Below are positions 30,233 to 41,455 of a DNA stretch of 64,000 nucleotides, piece by piece. Every line of letters begins with the position of its first letter. Within the stretch, counting starts at the first letter, position 1. The stretch lies in assembly GCA_963971405.1 (NCBI GenBank), contig OZ020489.1, positions 3,348,001-3,412,000 of the forward strand, given 5' to 3'. The stretch comes from Psococerastis gibbosa (Eukaryota > Arthropoda > Insecta > Psocodea > Psocidae). Position numbers and translations under genes: made by a program. Below the pieces are notes generated by a model, which did not search any database, was not told the DNA's origin, and saw only the letters and a program-made list of their open reading frames with translations.

Positions 30233-30345
30233 GTTGGGAAACTGGCCCCTGAAGGCGGAGGAACTCAGTGAAGAGTCAACGGCATAAGGATGCAGAAGGC
30301 AACGGGAAACCACTGCATTACAATTTCCTAGTATAGTCAACATGA
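30233..30345 (-). repeat. dispersed family I copy, reverse
   Basis: AGAGTCAACGGCATAAGGAT, GCAGAAGGCAACGGGAAACC and ACTGCATTACAA are the reverse complement of 14148-14205 with very few differences. Confidence 0.65.
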
Positions 30346-30430
30346 CTACAATTGCCATGATGATCGCCGATCTTAGATAGAAGACGCATTTAAAGAAGAA
30401 TATGTCAACCTATCCACTTGCTGTGTGTTA

Positions 30431-30609
30431 GGTCTTCGATGGCATGGTGGTAGCTTGTTCGCACTTGTGCGAGTCTCTACACAGCATGCGATCGGTGACC
30501 TGTCGTAACTCAGGTATTTATTATTAGCTACAGAGGCGACTGAAGAGGTTATTGGGATACAATCATTGGATTGTTTGAATGCGAATAATCTTTTTGAAGA
30601 AGAAAAAAA
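30431..30609 (+). repeat. SINE family G, sense copy with A-rich tail
   Basis: GGTCTTCGATGGCATGGTGG gives an A-box-like TGGCATGGTGG, and GTGACCTGTCGTAACTC may be a degenerate box B. The 3' part is GAGGCGACTGAAGAGGTTAT, then GGATTGTTTGAATGCGAATA, ending in AAGAAAAAAAA. Other copies are at 36901 (+, interrupted) and, reversed, at 32351, 39731 and 48936. Confidence 0.6.
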
Positions 30610-30923
30610 ATGCATAACCTATTCATATAACTACTTAATTTTGCGAATCCGCGGACCCCACGGTTGCGTGCGCCCTTGGGGCGGCCGAGGGTGTGACTGC
30701 TGGGTGTGGTCTGCCTTTCACAGCTATTGATTCAGTTTTACGCCTATTCTCCCCCACCCCCTACTTTACTTCTCATATACCATCTCAATATCCAATTCTA
30801 GATGTGCCACCACTTCCTTACTTTTATAAAGTCAAAATACGGTTAAGCTCCTATATATTTCTTATGTTATTAGGCACATTATGAACACCAGTGGGCCTAC
30901 TATGGTGACTATGTTTAATCATA

Positions 30924-31005
30924 GCCTGGGATTAAAAATGTAATCAAGATAATTTTACATTGGAAAGAAAATGGTTTTGTTTACATTTTTATCCCCAGGA
31001 ATAAG
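30924..31005. mobile_element. family B core only
   Basis: CCTGGGATTAAAAATGTAAT, CAAGATAATTTTACATTGGA and TTTGTTTACATTTTTATCCC match the interior of family B. The outer arms with GATTATAATACCGG are missing. Confidence 0.55.
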
Positions 31006-31041
31006 TTAATACTAAACGGCATAGTATAGGCCCACAGTTAC

Positions 31042-31420
31042 GCGCCCATTCCACCGACCGGCTAGGGTTATTTACAAAAACAGTGACGTGGTAGCAGACA
31101 TTCAAGATTTAGGTGGGGTTTCCACCGATCTCGCATTGCAGAATTGACGGAAATGTTTATTTTCCTCTATGTCATAATTAAAATTGATCAATGATCATAC
31201 AGTAAAATCACAAACAAACTAAAATTAAAAAATGGCGTCATGGGATATGTTAAGTACAAACATTTTAATAGATTTCTATAAAAAGAAAAATTCTAATTTC
31301 CGTCAATGTCATTTGCATTCTGCAATGCGAGGTCGGTGGAAGCGCTACCTAAGTCTTGAATGTCTGCTACCACGTCACCGTTTTTGTAAATAGCCCTAGC
31401 CGGTCGGTGGAATGGGCGTC
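31042..31420. mobile_element. family C foldback MITE (TTA target duplication)
   Basis: CGCGCCCATTCCACCGACCG at the left pairs with GGTCGGTGGAATGGGCGTC at the right. Arms extend ~105 bp through GTGACGTGGTAGCAGACATT and CATTGCAGAATTGACGGAAA. TTA flanks both sides (31039-31041, 31421-31423). TWA duplications and GG(C/G)-type ends fit PIF/Harbinger. Confidence 0.8.
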
Positions 31421-31796
31421 TTAAGTTGTTAGAGAATTGAACTATGATCTGGCAGGTCGGGGATTGAATCTTGACACGGAAAAAATTAATGAGGAATTAA
31501 AATTACAACCCATCAATGGTACCGTTATGGTACCTTAGGTAGCTTCAACGTTAGGGGGAAACGCAGCTGGACGGCATATTTCTGGTCATAAAATCCCAGA
31601 GCAGTTGTCAAGGACGAAGATTCTCTGCCCGACGACTTGTCGACTGCCGTGTCGTGGCGTTTCATTTTATTTATTTTTTCGTGTTATGTTGTGACATGGT
31701 AGGCCAACTGGATCAGTATTTGAAATAGAGATGGTGTCCCTAATTTAGAGGTCCTCAGGCCATTGGATACAGAATCCGAGTTGCTGTTGACGGTTA

Positions 31797-32176
31797 GGCG
31801 CCCATTCCGCCGACTGGCTAGGGCTATTTACAAAAACAGTGACGTGGTAGCAGACATTCAAGACTTAGGCGGGGTTTCCACCGACCTCGCATTGCAGAAT
31901 TGACGGAAATGTTTATTTTCCTCTATGCCATAGTTAAAATTGATCAATGATCATACAGTAAAATCACAAACAAACAAAAATTAAAAAATGGCGTCATGGG
32001 ATATGTTAAGTACAAACATTTTAATAGATTTCTATAAAAATAAAAATTCTAATTTCCGTCAATGTCATTTGCATCCTGCAAAGCGAGGTCGGTGGAAACG
32101 CCACCTAAATCTTGAATGTCTGCTACCACGTCACCGTTTTTGTAAATAGCCCTAGCCGGTCGGTGGAATGGGCGCC
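31797..32176. mobile_element. family C foldback MITE, second copy
   Basis: Ends GGCGCCCATTCCGCCGAC and GTCGGTGGAATGGGCGCC. TTA at 31794-31796 and 32177-32179. The interior AATTGATCAATGATCATACA and AATGGCGTCATGGGATATGT is nearly identical to the copy 750 bp upstream, so both insertions are recent or one locus was duplicated. Confidence 0.85.
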
Positions 32177-32350
32177 TTAAGAAACGGAAACTAACATACT
32201 TCCATGTGATGAGGAACTAAAAGTTTCGCCTTCTGTATGTATAAGAATCCAAAAAAAGAAAGAAGGCTCCCGGCTGGAGGAGAACATCTTGGTTGAAAAA
32301 CAAAATTTAGTAAGTCTGTTGGTAGTTAATTTATTACTTCATAATTTAAT

Positions 32351-32503
32351 GAGGTTAATCGCATACTAACAATTTAATGAATGTATCCGATTGACCTCTT
32401 CAGTCGCCTCTGTAGGTTAGTACCCATGCTGAGTTACGACACGTCTCCGATCGCATGGCTTGTAGCGACTCGCACAAGTACAAGCACGCTACCACCTTGC
32501 CAA
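32351..32503 (-). repeat. SINE family G, reverse
   Basis: AGGTTAATCGCATACTAACA through TTGACCTCTTCAGTCGCCTC, GAGTTACGACACGTCTCCGA, to ACGCTACCACCTTGCC. The reverse of the layout at 30431. Confidence 0.65.
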
Positions 32504-33380
32504 TTAATACATGAACAGCAACATACAAGACAATTACAAGATTATGGACAAAGGATCAACTTCACAAATTGCGCATTAGCATTTTCCAAGACCATTCAGC
32601 TCTACAGATTTAGAATTTACAATAGTAGCTTGTGGTGCCAGTTTTATATTTTATGTTTTACATATACAGGTACATTTTAAATTATTTTTAGGCACAGTTA
32701 AGATGGTAGCCTATAAATTAGTTCGTAATCCGTAGCTACAATAGTAATTAAACTAATTTTAAGTGTTAGGTACATAGGTACCACAGGATCCACTAAATAA
32801 ATAAATTCATAAGATAAAAAAATCCGGCAAAAATAACAAAAAAAAAGAAAATAGTTACAGTACAATATATATGTATATTTATATATACTATATACTGTAT
32901 ATATCAGGCATTCATTCATTCATTCGCACACATCACTCGATCCCCAGAAATTATTGGTGGGCTGTCCTAAATCTCTCCAGATTATTCTGTGTCCTAATTT
33001 CTTCTGTAAAGGAATTCAAAAACCTATAGGGGTGTTCACTGCGAAGGAGAGATTCAAAACCATTTCGTTTTCACTTTAATTTTAAAAAGGATTTCTCGAG
33101 AGGGGTATAGACTACACATACACATGCAACTTGGACCCCCTCCCAAAATTTCAGCTCGATCCGCCCTTGGTAGGTATAGGTATTGAATTGAGTGCTACCC
33201 TCGCACGCCGCACCGCTGGCATTAAAAAATAAAAGAGTCTTTCCAGGGGGGGGGGGGGGGGGCATGAGGGGGCACTTCAACTTTCTTCTACTGACGTAAA
33301 ACAAATTTAGAAAAAATACACAAATTATTGTTGTTATTATGATTATTACTTATGAAGGAAAGCCCGAAAACTGCCAGTTA
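32504..33380. other. no gene; simple repeats and G run
   Basis: (AT)-rich run and ATTCATTCATTCATTC at about 32911-32926. CTCGATCCGCCCTTGG at 33154 looks like a hAT-type end. A 17-base G run at about 33246-33262. Confidence 0.45.
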
Positions 33381-33393
33381 GAAACTGTGTTAA

Positions 33394-33778
33394 GGCTGAG
33401 TGTTCAAAATGATTTGTAAACAAGAAATTTTGCTGATTTTTTGACGAAAATAATTTATTGCTCATTCCACAGATACAAAGATAACAAAGTGAACAGATAA
33501 AAAACTCATAAAAAATCCAAGTTATCACAGGAAGTTTATATTTTCTGAACTGAAATATTATTACCTTAAAAAAATTGGATAAAGAGCCTTAAACCCATTT
33601 TGTGGCACAGTTGTAAATCTGTAAGGGAAATAGACAGCTTTCACTGAAAGCTCGTATTTTTTAAGATTTTTTCATCTGTTCCCTTTTATATCTTTGTGGC
33701 TGTGGAACGAGCAATTAATTAATTTCGTCCAAAAAGTACGATAATTTCTTGTTTACAAAACATTTTGAACACTCAGCC
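33394..33778. mobile_element. foldback element with TTAA flanks
   Basis: Perfect 18-bp termini GGCTGAGTGTTCAAAATG and CATTTTGAACACTCAGCC lie directly between TTAA at 33390-33393 and 33779-33782. Imperfect arms continue ~100 bp (TTTGTAAACAAGAAATT, ATTGCTC-TTCCACAG-CACAAAGAT). TTAA suggests piggyBac-type insertion; a TTA duplication of PIF/Harbinger is the alternative. A diverged copy lies at 51316-51840. Non-coding. Confidence 0.75.
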
Positions 33779-34261
33779 TTAAGTTGCAATCGAGCTAGTT
33801 GCAATGGAATAGGGCTAGGGCTTGAAGACGCATAATATAAATTGTATGGTATTTCGCGAGGTCGCATGACGGATTTCCGATGCAAAATTAATAGGGGAAA
33901 GCTGAAGGGCAGATACCAAACAAGTGTGACCAGGCATAGGTACATGGATAACAGGTATTAGGCTGTTTATGTGCCCCGCCCCTATACGCCTGCACCTGGT
34001 ACCTAATGGACCTTCCGTGTAAGACCTCCAGCAACGCCGAAAATCCTACATTGTTGCCATTTACAACCTGCTAATGTGTGTCACGCATGTTTCGCATGTT
34101 GAGGAAAAATGTCTGTATTTCGTGAGCTATTTATAATAAGGATATTTTGTTTAATTGCTAGGCTTTCTCGAGATTGCCTGAATAGTTTGTGTCTTGATTA
34201 TTTGGTAGATTGCAGTGACATGCGTGTCGGCCACGTGCTTGTATAGCCCAATTTGTTTGGT

Positions 34262-34510
34262 CTAGCGCCATAGCGGTAGTGCAGTGGTTTAAGTGTTGCG
34301 TTTTATATCGGCTTTATGTGCAGCGTGGCACGCATTGCAAAATTCATTACCGTTCACAGCACCAGAAAAATACCCTATAAATTATGGTGCCATGTACAAT
34401 ATATGAAATAACCCTCTACAACTTGAATAGACCAAAACTTCAATAACTTGTGTAATTAATTAAATAAATAATAAATAAATAATTTTTGCGTGATTCAGGG
34501 GTGGCCATTT
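34262..34510 (+). repeat. SINE-like element S3
   Basis: Begins with an A-box-like TAGCGGTAGTGCAGTGG. No convincing box B is seen. It ends with a (AAATAAATAATA)-type tail and TTTTTGCGTGATTCAGGGGT, wording shared with 28640-28665. Confidence 0.35.
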
Positions 34511-35570
34511 GTTCTTAAATGTTCTTAAATAGTTACATATGGCTTACTGTACTGCAAATTATTCTACCCAGCACGCACACATACACACTAAAGACCTTCC
34601 TTTTGTTGTACTGCATTTAAGTATTTTGTCGCTTCGGTACCACACTTGCTGCTTCGGAGGGCATGTAATGCGGGTGATACCGAGCCACTCTATTTTCCTT
34701 AGAGCGGAAACATGGGCCGTGGGCGTTACCTTGGTTGGGGAGTGGTTGAACTGCAATTTGTTCAGCTGGGTTTGTCTTCTAAAAACTAATAGTTTAAATG
34801 CAGCCAATGTAGGTCTATCTGCAAGACTTTTTCAGGTCCCCCCCCCCCCCGCTAAAAAATTGTCATATGGGCACCCATGAGCAAGAACTCACCCTGTTCC
34901 TCACGAATGGTTCAGTGTAATGTGTAACAATATGAAACAAAGTCTATTACAAATTGAAGTATCGTAGGTATTGTACGCTATAGTATATAGTAATGTAGTG
35001 TTTTCAGGTTTGCTGCCAACCAATCAGATCATGGGCCTAACAGTGTCAAACCAATCCAAACAATGGGATTTAACATTTTAACGTCACCTTAATGAATTTC
35101 TGTACAAAAGAGGTTCATCGTACCTTATAGTAGGGAAGTATCTTTATTTCCAGTACCGTGTCCACAGGCTGCATTATCTTGGCATGTCTGTTTTTCCAAA
35201 CACGTTCCATGATGCTCCATTTTAGAGCACTGGTTTGCCCATCTTTATCGGTTTATTGCTAGTTGATTCGCCAAATTTAGCCAGCTGGACTCAGACAGTA
35301 CGGTACATACAGTATTATACAACCTTGCTATGTCCTAACGCCTAGCCTATTGATGTATGTTGGCTAGTACAGTACATTATTTTATTTCAAACTAGTCTGA
35401 CTTCGAGTCAATAACCTTCTAACCTATATTTTATTATTTAACTCAGGCCAGTGACAAGGATTATTTTCGCGGGCGATCCTATAATATGTAGGGAAAGTAA
35501 AATTTCTCTAGTGTAAAGTCAAGAAGTTTAGAGGGGCTGCTGCCCACCTGGTTAGTGGTTACTTCTTCTT
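34511..35570. other. no recognised gene
   Basis: A fragment of S2 wording (ACCACACTTGCTGCTTCGGA, GGGCATGTAATGC) at 34638-34672. A C run at 34839. GTTTGCTGCCAACCAATCAG at 35010. Otherwise nothing. Confidence 0.45.
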
Positions 35571-35574
35571 CAAA

Positions 35575-35821
35575 TGCCTATTCTATCGAAGGTTGGCAAT
35601 CATCATGGCAATTCGGACCTTGAAAGCTGTTGCTCTGAGAAGGGAAGTGAAGGGAAGGGAACCATTACCTCATGTTTTTCAACCAGGATGTTCTTCTTCT
35701 TGCCGGGAGCCCTCTGTCCTTCTATCTTCCCTTGGATTATTACATACAGAAGGCGATCCATTTCCTTCCTCATCATATGGCCGCAGTATGTTAGTTTCCG
35801 TTTCTTAACCGTCAGCAGCAA
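35575..35821 (-). pseudogene. non-LTR retrotransposon C-terminal fragment
   Basis: The minus-strand frame 35603-35821 encodes KKRKLTYCGHMMRKEMDRLL and then a VIIQGKIEGQRAPGKKK segment. The R-KL-YxGH-MR---...IIQGKIEG-R-PGRR signature is the highly conserved region after the thumb of CR1/Jockey-type reverse transcriptases. The remaining text is degenerate. 5'-truncated and inactive. Confidence 0.78.
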
Positions 35822-36081
35822 CTCGGCTTCTGCATCTCAAACTATGTGGTTATGGGAGTTTCCAAAGTTGGGTATATAATTAACGAGTTATCGATGGTAC
35901 AATCACGTTGTACATAACTCCTTATATATTATTATAATTCATTAAAAGGTTTAAATTATCCGACTGTCGCTGTCTTACGCCGTCTTACCCCCCTGCGCAT
36001 TCAGCCAATCGCGTCATATAAGAAGGGTTTAAGTTGAATATTATGTCAATGCTTGTGATTCTTAAATTTGTATGTGGCGCC

Positions 36082-36240
36082 CAGTGGCGGCGGCAACCCC
36101 CCTCCCCTGAGAAAAACCATTGAAGACTAGATAAAATGCCCTTGCCACGTAAAACAAATATAAATAGTCACCATGGCATGGAACCTTCCAACCCCCTCTC
36201 CCCCCCCCCCTCCCGAGAAATTATTCTGAGTCCACCCTTG
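36082..36240. mobile_element. hAT-like MITE, perfect 8-bp target duplication
   Basis: GTGGCGCC flanks at 36074-36081 and 36241-36248. Ends CAGTGGCGGCGG and CCACCCTTG are weakly inverted. 159 bp, with C runs and no coding. Confidence 0.72.
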
Positions 36241-36900
36241 GTGGCGCCCTACTACCCTACAGCATTACCTTTCAACAGACTATAACCTTATATTTATTAT
36301 TATTATTATTATATATTGTTATTTGGGCATCATATATATAGTAATGTAACCTACGTCACTTTTGTACACTTGCAACTTATGACCTACAACATCTGTTTAA
36401 CGATTGCGGCTTTTAGGGCTTGGAGACGTGGACTGCAGTAAGTGATTGTGAGTGTCTGGGCTTGTCAGTGAAACACCGTAATTACCATATACTATAATAT
36501 ATAATAATCTGATTGTTATGTGGATTAAATTGTTACAGGGGATTTGTGATTTTTCCAATGTTGTGAAAATACGTGAAATTAAAAAAAACTTAAATAAAAT
36601 AATATTTAAAAGATTAAATAAAAACCACTTACTACTGTAGTTCACACATGCTGTGAGCCATCCAAACAAGTAAAAGTCAACCCGTGCATGCTTTCCTGAC
36701 CTAATTGGAGTTCTGACCAGTCTACAACTGAAATTGGAAAACTACCAACTCTGATTCAGCAAAACACACTGCCTAGTCACCCTATGCAAGCTTGAACTAA
36801 AATCGTCCATTATATTTGACTGTTTATACTTTGTAGCAAACTATACAGACACAGACAATTATCTCGGAATATTGTTTTTTATGGTACGTCCCTCCTGACT

Positions 36901-37450
36901 GGCCTTCGACGGTAAAGTGGTAGCTTGTTCGCACTTGTGTGAGTCTCTACACACCATGCGATCAGAAACCTGTCGTAACTCAATACAGGTATTACCTACA
37001 GAGGTGCCGACGGCCTTACCATGTTGAATCCATGAGAGCAGAGCATGTTTCAAACAGCCGCTAATTTGGTATTGTGCACAGCGTTGGCAGGGGAATATGG
37101 TGGGACATGATAACGCGCTAAGACTATATAGCAGTCAGTGTCGAGTCCTGGTCACCTCCGATTTAATCGTGTGACTTTACCATGTTCCCCAAGTGGTTGG
37201 GAATCCACCATAATCTAGAGGTTTACCCTGTCAGTCAACTCCCCTTTCCCCCGTGGTGAAAAAGAAGTCTGCCCTTAGGGTGCCTCAAGTTAACAAACAG
37301 ACTCACTCCCCCCGCTAGGTTGACAAGGTTGCTTAAAGCAGAAATGCTGAAAGCAGGCGTTGGAAACAACAACACCTACGATACAGAGGCAGCGGAAGGG
37401 GTTATTGCGATCGGATACATTCCTTGAATTGTTTGTATGCGAATAATTAT
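36901..37450 (+). repeat. SINE family G, split by a family H element
   Basis: The first half, 36901-37004, carries the A-box-like ACGGTAAAGTGGTAGC and ends ACCTACAGAGG. The second half resumes at about 37374 with ACCTACGATACAGAGG and reads on through AGCGGAAGGGGTTATTGCGA and GTTTGTATGCGAATAATTAT. The repeated ACCTAC...AGAGG is the probable target duplication. Confidence 0.65.
37005..37373 (-). mobile_element. family H element inside SINE G
   Basis: Reverse copy of the sequence at 13229-13565: GGCCTTACCATGTTGAATCC, CGTTGGCAGGGGAATATGG, ACCTCCGATTTAATCGTGTG, AACAAACAGACTCACTC and AGCAGAAATGCTGAAAGCAG. Terminal wording GCCGACGGCC and, reversed, CCAACGCCTG hints at short inverted ends. Class not determined. 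Confidence 0.6.
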
Positions 37451-38842
37451 TATTTTTAAACATAAATAAAAATATTTCAAAAAATCCCTTATGGTGACGA
37501 TATTTGTTTGGTCTCCCTTACTTGAAAATAGAAACAGTAACAACGTTGAAAACAATATCTCCCGGGGTGAGTATGGTGGCGCCCTTTGATATTTGGTACC
37601 TGAATGTTAGAGATTGTTTATAGGTATGTACTTGCCTGAAAGCAAACATTAAATTTGCGATAGTTTGATCGGGATTTGTGATCGTAAAAAAACGGTTGTT
37701 GAGCTGCTTCATTCGTTGTTGTAAGTCATAAAGGGATAGTGAAGCAAAATCGGTTTAACAAAGAGTTAGTTAGACATTGCCTGTTGTGTTAATAGCCAAC
37801 AAACCGTTTGTTAAACAGTATTTCACCATTGCCATTAATCTTTACCAGGCAAAACCGGCCTTAGTTTTGGGCCCCCTTTCGCGCTACCTGAGCTAAGAAT
37901 AGAGTAACCTGAAAATCCTGCTCCTGCCCTTCATTAAAGAAAAACATCTAGGCTCCAGAAGTCTAGGACGTAGCTAGCTAGAGGAAGTAGGAACAAAAGG
38001 TATAGCTGTAACACTCGGCAGGGGCAAAATAGAACAGATAAGTGCAAATGCAAAACCGTTCCCCAAAATAACAAAACAAATCCACAATAACAATTTGAAA
38101 AATACTCAACATGTAATGTAAGAATGTCACAAGAAGTATCTGTATATTATGTAACTTAAACCCTTCTTATACGAAGGAATGAACTGGCTGTTTTTAAATG
38201 GCACCACAACCCCGGAGGTCCGCAACTGCACGGACAAGCCCTTTCTGATGCTTAGCTTATAGGTTATCCCTTTTTACAGTGAAGGTACAGTGCAAACCAT
38301 ACCATGTTTGAAGATAGATAGGCCTCTGGCCAGTCAGCCAGTGGGCAGTGGCCGCTAGTCTCTGCACTGTCAAAAAATCAGTGACTGTGGTCTGTGGCCG
38401 TGGGTGTCAACTGTCGGGTGAAGTTCTGAAGTAAGTTTAAACCTTTTTTTTTTTGTACGTGGACCACTAGATTATTTTATGATTTTCCGTGGACAACCAT
38501 GGCTGTGACAGGAATATAGGCAAATTCTAGGAACAAGATGAAGTAATTTGCACCTACAATTAAGCTACGTGCTAATATTTGATTAAATGTTTGGGACTGA
38601 TATCGGTTAGATTTTATAGTTCAGTGCCAAGACTTACTGTATTTTACTTTTAATTTCCAATAACGCAGCTGTTTTATTTTCTTATTTCTTACTTTGCTTC
38701 GGTGGTGAAAGGATTAGCTGGAGGGCTAACCCCATTGTGTACTGTTAGGATCGAAACCAATAGTATTCTCAAACCGAGCTAGGTTGGTTACCTTCGCAGG
38801 GCCCTAGCCTCCTCACTGGGAGAAGGGCTAAGTCCACCTAAC
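37451..38842. other. no recognised gene
   Basis: 38450-38510 has a decayed version of GTGGACCACTAGATTATTTT, shared with the hAT-like element at 50886-51168. The rest is unassigned. Confidence 0.45.
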
Positions 38843-39215
38843 CAGGGACGCCGAGTTTTAAAAATTCTGGGGGGGGGGGGGGCAAGAATTCGGCCGGTAC
38901 TCTGGAAAGTATAAAGAAAATTCATTGGTAAATGGTTACTTAAAATAACTATAATGCAGAAAACTTTGACGAACGTACACTCGTATCGCTCTTTCTATAA
39001 AATTATTGACTAATAAAACCTTTATATAATGGTTTTTTGCCTCTTCATTGTGAATGCTCGCGATTGCCATGGCATTAAGTATCTGCTGCGTCTACGCGTG
39101 GTCGCATGAAACTATATAAATAAATGAACTGCATCACTAAGGGCTCTTCGTTTCGGGGGGGGGGGGGGGGGGGGCAAGATAGACCGTGCCCCCCCCCCTC
39201 AAGTCGGCGTCCCTG
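38843..39215. mobile_element. hAT-like MITE with long G runs
   Basis: Ends CAGGGACGCCGAGTT and AAGTCGGCGTCCCTG (14 of 15). Flanks CACCTAAC (38835-38842) and CAACTAAC (39216-39223) match at 7 of 8. Two G runs (38869-38882, 39156-39174) and a C run lie inside; 373 bp, non-coding. Confidence 0.8.
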
Positions 39216-39730
39216 CAACTAACCAATTGCCATTATAATGTATACCAACACTATCCTTGGCCTACTGTGTACTTGTTACTCTGGAACCTGAATTTGTTTA
39301 TCATAAAGACTCTAAATTACTGTTCTTGCCTCTAGTCATTGATCTACAAACTGGTGTAATTACATACTTAACATTATTAAAATCTGTTTTTGTATGTTGC
39401 AATCTGTGTTAGTACGATGTATCTGTATTTGTATTTACTTATACTATGATCTATGATTAATCCATTGAATAGTTAGGATATAAAACCAGAGAGCCAAATT
39501 TGCTTTAGTTCAGTGTTGTCCTGTTTTTCAAACAGTAGTGTTGGTATTATTAACCACTGACCAGTAGTGTTTCTCTAACCTTTGAAGTCTAGTGTTGTGT
39601 ATGTACTTTTGATGTACTGAAATATAAGCCTTAATAAGTGTCCAGAACCGTGTTTCTTAATATCCCAAGAAGTGGGCAAGGTATCAAAAGAACATAAGAC
39701 ATTTTTTTGTTATTTTTCTTTTTTGGTAAA

Positions 39731-39903
39731 AAGGTTAATCGCATACAAACAATTCAATGAATGTATCCAATTGACCTCTTCAGTCGCCTCACCAAGTTAC
39801 CTAATAATAGGTACTTGTGTCGAGTAACGACACGTCTCCGATCGCATGGCGTGTAGAGACTCGCACAAGTACAAGCACGCTACCACCTGGCCATCGAAGT
39901 CGA
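39731..39903 (-). repeat. SINE family G, reverse
   Basis: AAGGTTAATCGCATACAAAC, TTGACCTCTTCAGTCGCCTC, CGACACGTCTCCGATCGCAT, GTGTAGAGACTCGCACAAGT, to ACCTGGCCATCGAAGTCG. The best-preserved reverse copy. Confidence 0.7.
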
Positions 39904-39918
39904 TGTATAGAATAACAG

Positions 39919-39960
39919 AGATATATATATATATATATATACATATATAGATAGATACAT
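39919..39960. repeat. (AT)n microsatellite
   Basis: Alternating AT from about 39920 to 39940, followed by imperfect ATAG units. Confidence 0.9.
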
Positions 39961-40496
39961 ATAAGATATAATATATCCTTTCTATCTTATATATTATATA
40001 ATAACAGAAGTGAGTGCTCCACGAAATACAGTTGTAACTTCACACCATTATACCTCAACCATTAGATCATATAACTATATGAGGTGACCACGGTGTATAT
40101 TGTTTGTCATTCGTTCATTCATTATTTCGCTATTTGTACAGTAGTCTGACTATAATTTAAGGTAGACGTAATATTTTGTAGTTGATCTCACCCTCAGTGA
40201 CCTTAAAATTATAGGGGGAGGATGCGTCGGAAGGGGAGGTTTTTGAGGGGTAAGAATAATATGCATTGTGTAATAAGGGCGTGGGTAACAAAGGGAGCAT
40301 TCACTTCAAAACTCTTCACCAAAAGATACTTCACATCGATTTTTACTCTCTTATTTTAAGTGATTTCTTTAAAAGGGACAAAAATTACAGCATAATAAGC
40401 TTTCCTTAAGTGACCCCTAATTTTTTAACCCATAGCTGAAGAAGTAGCTAGGCATACCTTCCTTACAGAATACAATATGAGTAAGTCTACTGAATT

Positions 40497-40710
40497 ATGA
40501 AGAACCAGTAGAATCCGAGCTGATGGGCCGTGGTCGATATGGGCTACGGAGCCACCGAGGTACAACCTTCGAAGTCTACGTATTGCCACTGAAGACGTCG
40601 ACTGCAGCTGTTGACGTTTGGAAGTTCAGTTTCATATCGACCACAGTCCAACAGCCCGGATTCTACTGGTTCTTTATATGACTCCAGCCGTGACAGCCTT
40701 TACAGTTACG
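40497..40710 (+). mobile_element. family F hairpin element, 9-bp target duplication
   Basis: ATGAAGAACCAGTAGAATCC start and CCTTTACAGTTACGC end. CTACTGAAT flanks at 40487-40495 and 40712-40720. It carries a longer, partly unpaired interior (GGTACAACCTTCGAAGTC) compared with the other copies. Confidence 0.7.
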
Positions 40711-41249
40711 CCTACTGAATAATTTTGGCCTTTTTTAAATGGGTTTCCGATGGCTTTTAACCATGAATTTAGTAAAGATACTCGGTACCGGTTACTGGAC
40801 CTGCAAACTTTTTGGCCAATGGCCATAGGAAACATTACTGTGGCCGCGATTACCCGACCACCATAGGATGACATTTGGAGCACTTATAAAAATTGAATAA
40901 ACCAAGTGTTCCAAATGCCATGCTATCGTGGTTGGTTAGTTCTTATTTTTTTAGAAATTCCATACTGATTGGCCTTGAACATTGACTACATAATCTTAAA
41001 TCCCTTGTACCATCTTAAAATGTCCGGGTACATATTAAAAAGTGGCAGCCTTGAGTGTTATGAGATGCCCTTGTAGTTTTGGTTTTGGAGCCACATTTTA
41101 TGATAAGAATTTTCGAGGCTTTATTTACCTTGTCAATACTTTACTGTTGAATGTCTTATCTCTCTGGAGCCCGGCCATGTCTACTGTATCGTATTCAAGA
41201 TTACAACTTGCCTAATGTTTGTCTTATATTCGGTAACTGCTAGCTACTG

Positions 41250-41455
41250 TCGGACATGCAGAGTAGTGCTACAGACTCTGATATGACTTTCACCCGAAAG
41301 GTTGTTGGTTCGAGTCCCACACTTGCTATATTTTTTGCTTTTTCTTTGTAAAGCAGGTGGTCTTCCTATTTGAGTGAAAGAGAGGGCTTTAAAACCCCAA
41401 TTCCGGTACGTTGGCTTAGTAATTGAACAAAAAAACATTATTTATTTATTTACTG
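41250..41455 (+). repeat. SINE family S2
   Basis: GAAAGGTTGTTGGTTCGAGT with CCCACACTTGC gives a good box B. The GAGGGCATG module is missing, GAGAGGGCTTTAAAACCCC is kept, and it ends (ATTT)n. Confidence 0.7.

Noticed and set aside
34539-34880. 113-codon forward frame
   Set aside because: Overlaps a SINE S2 fragment and a poly(C) run giving PPPP; no domain.
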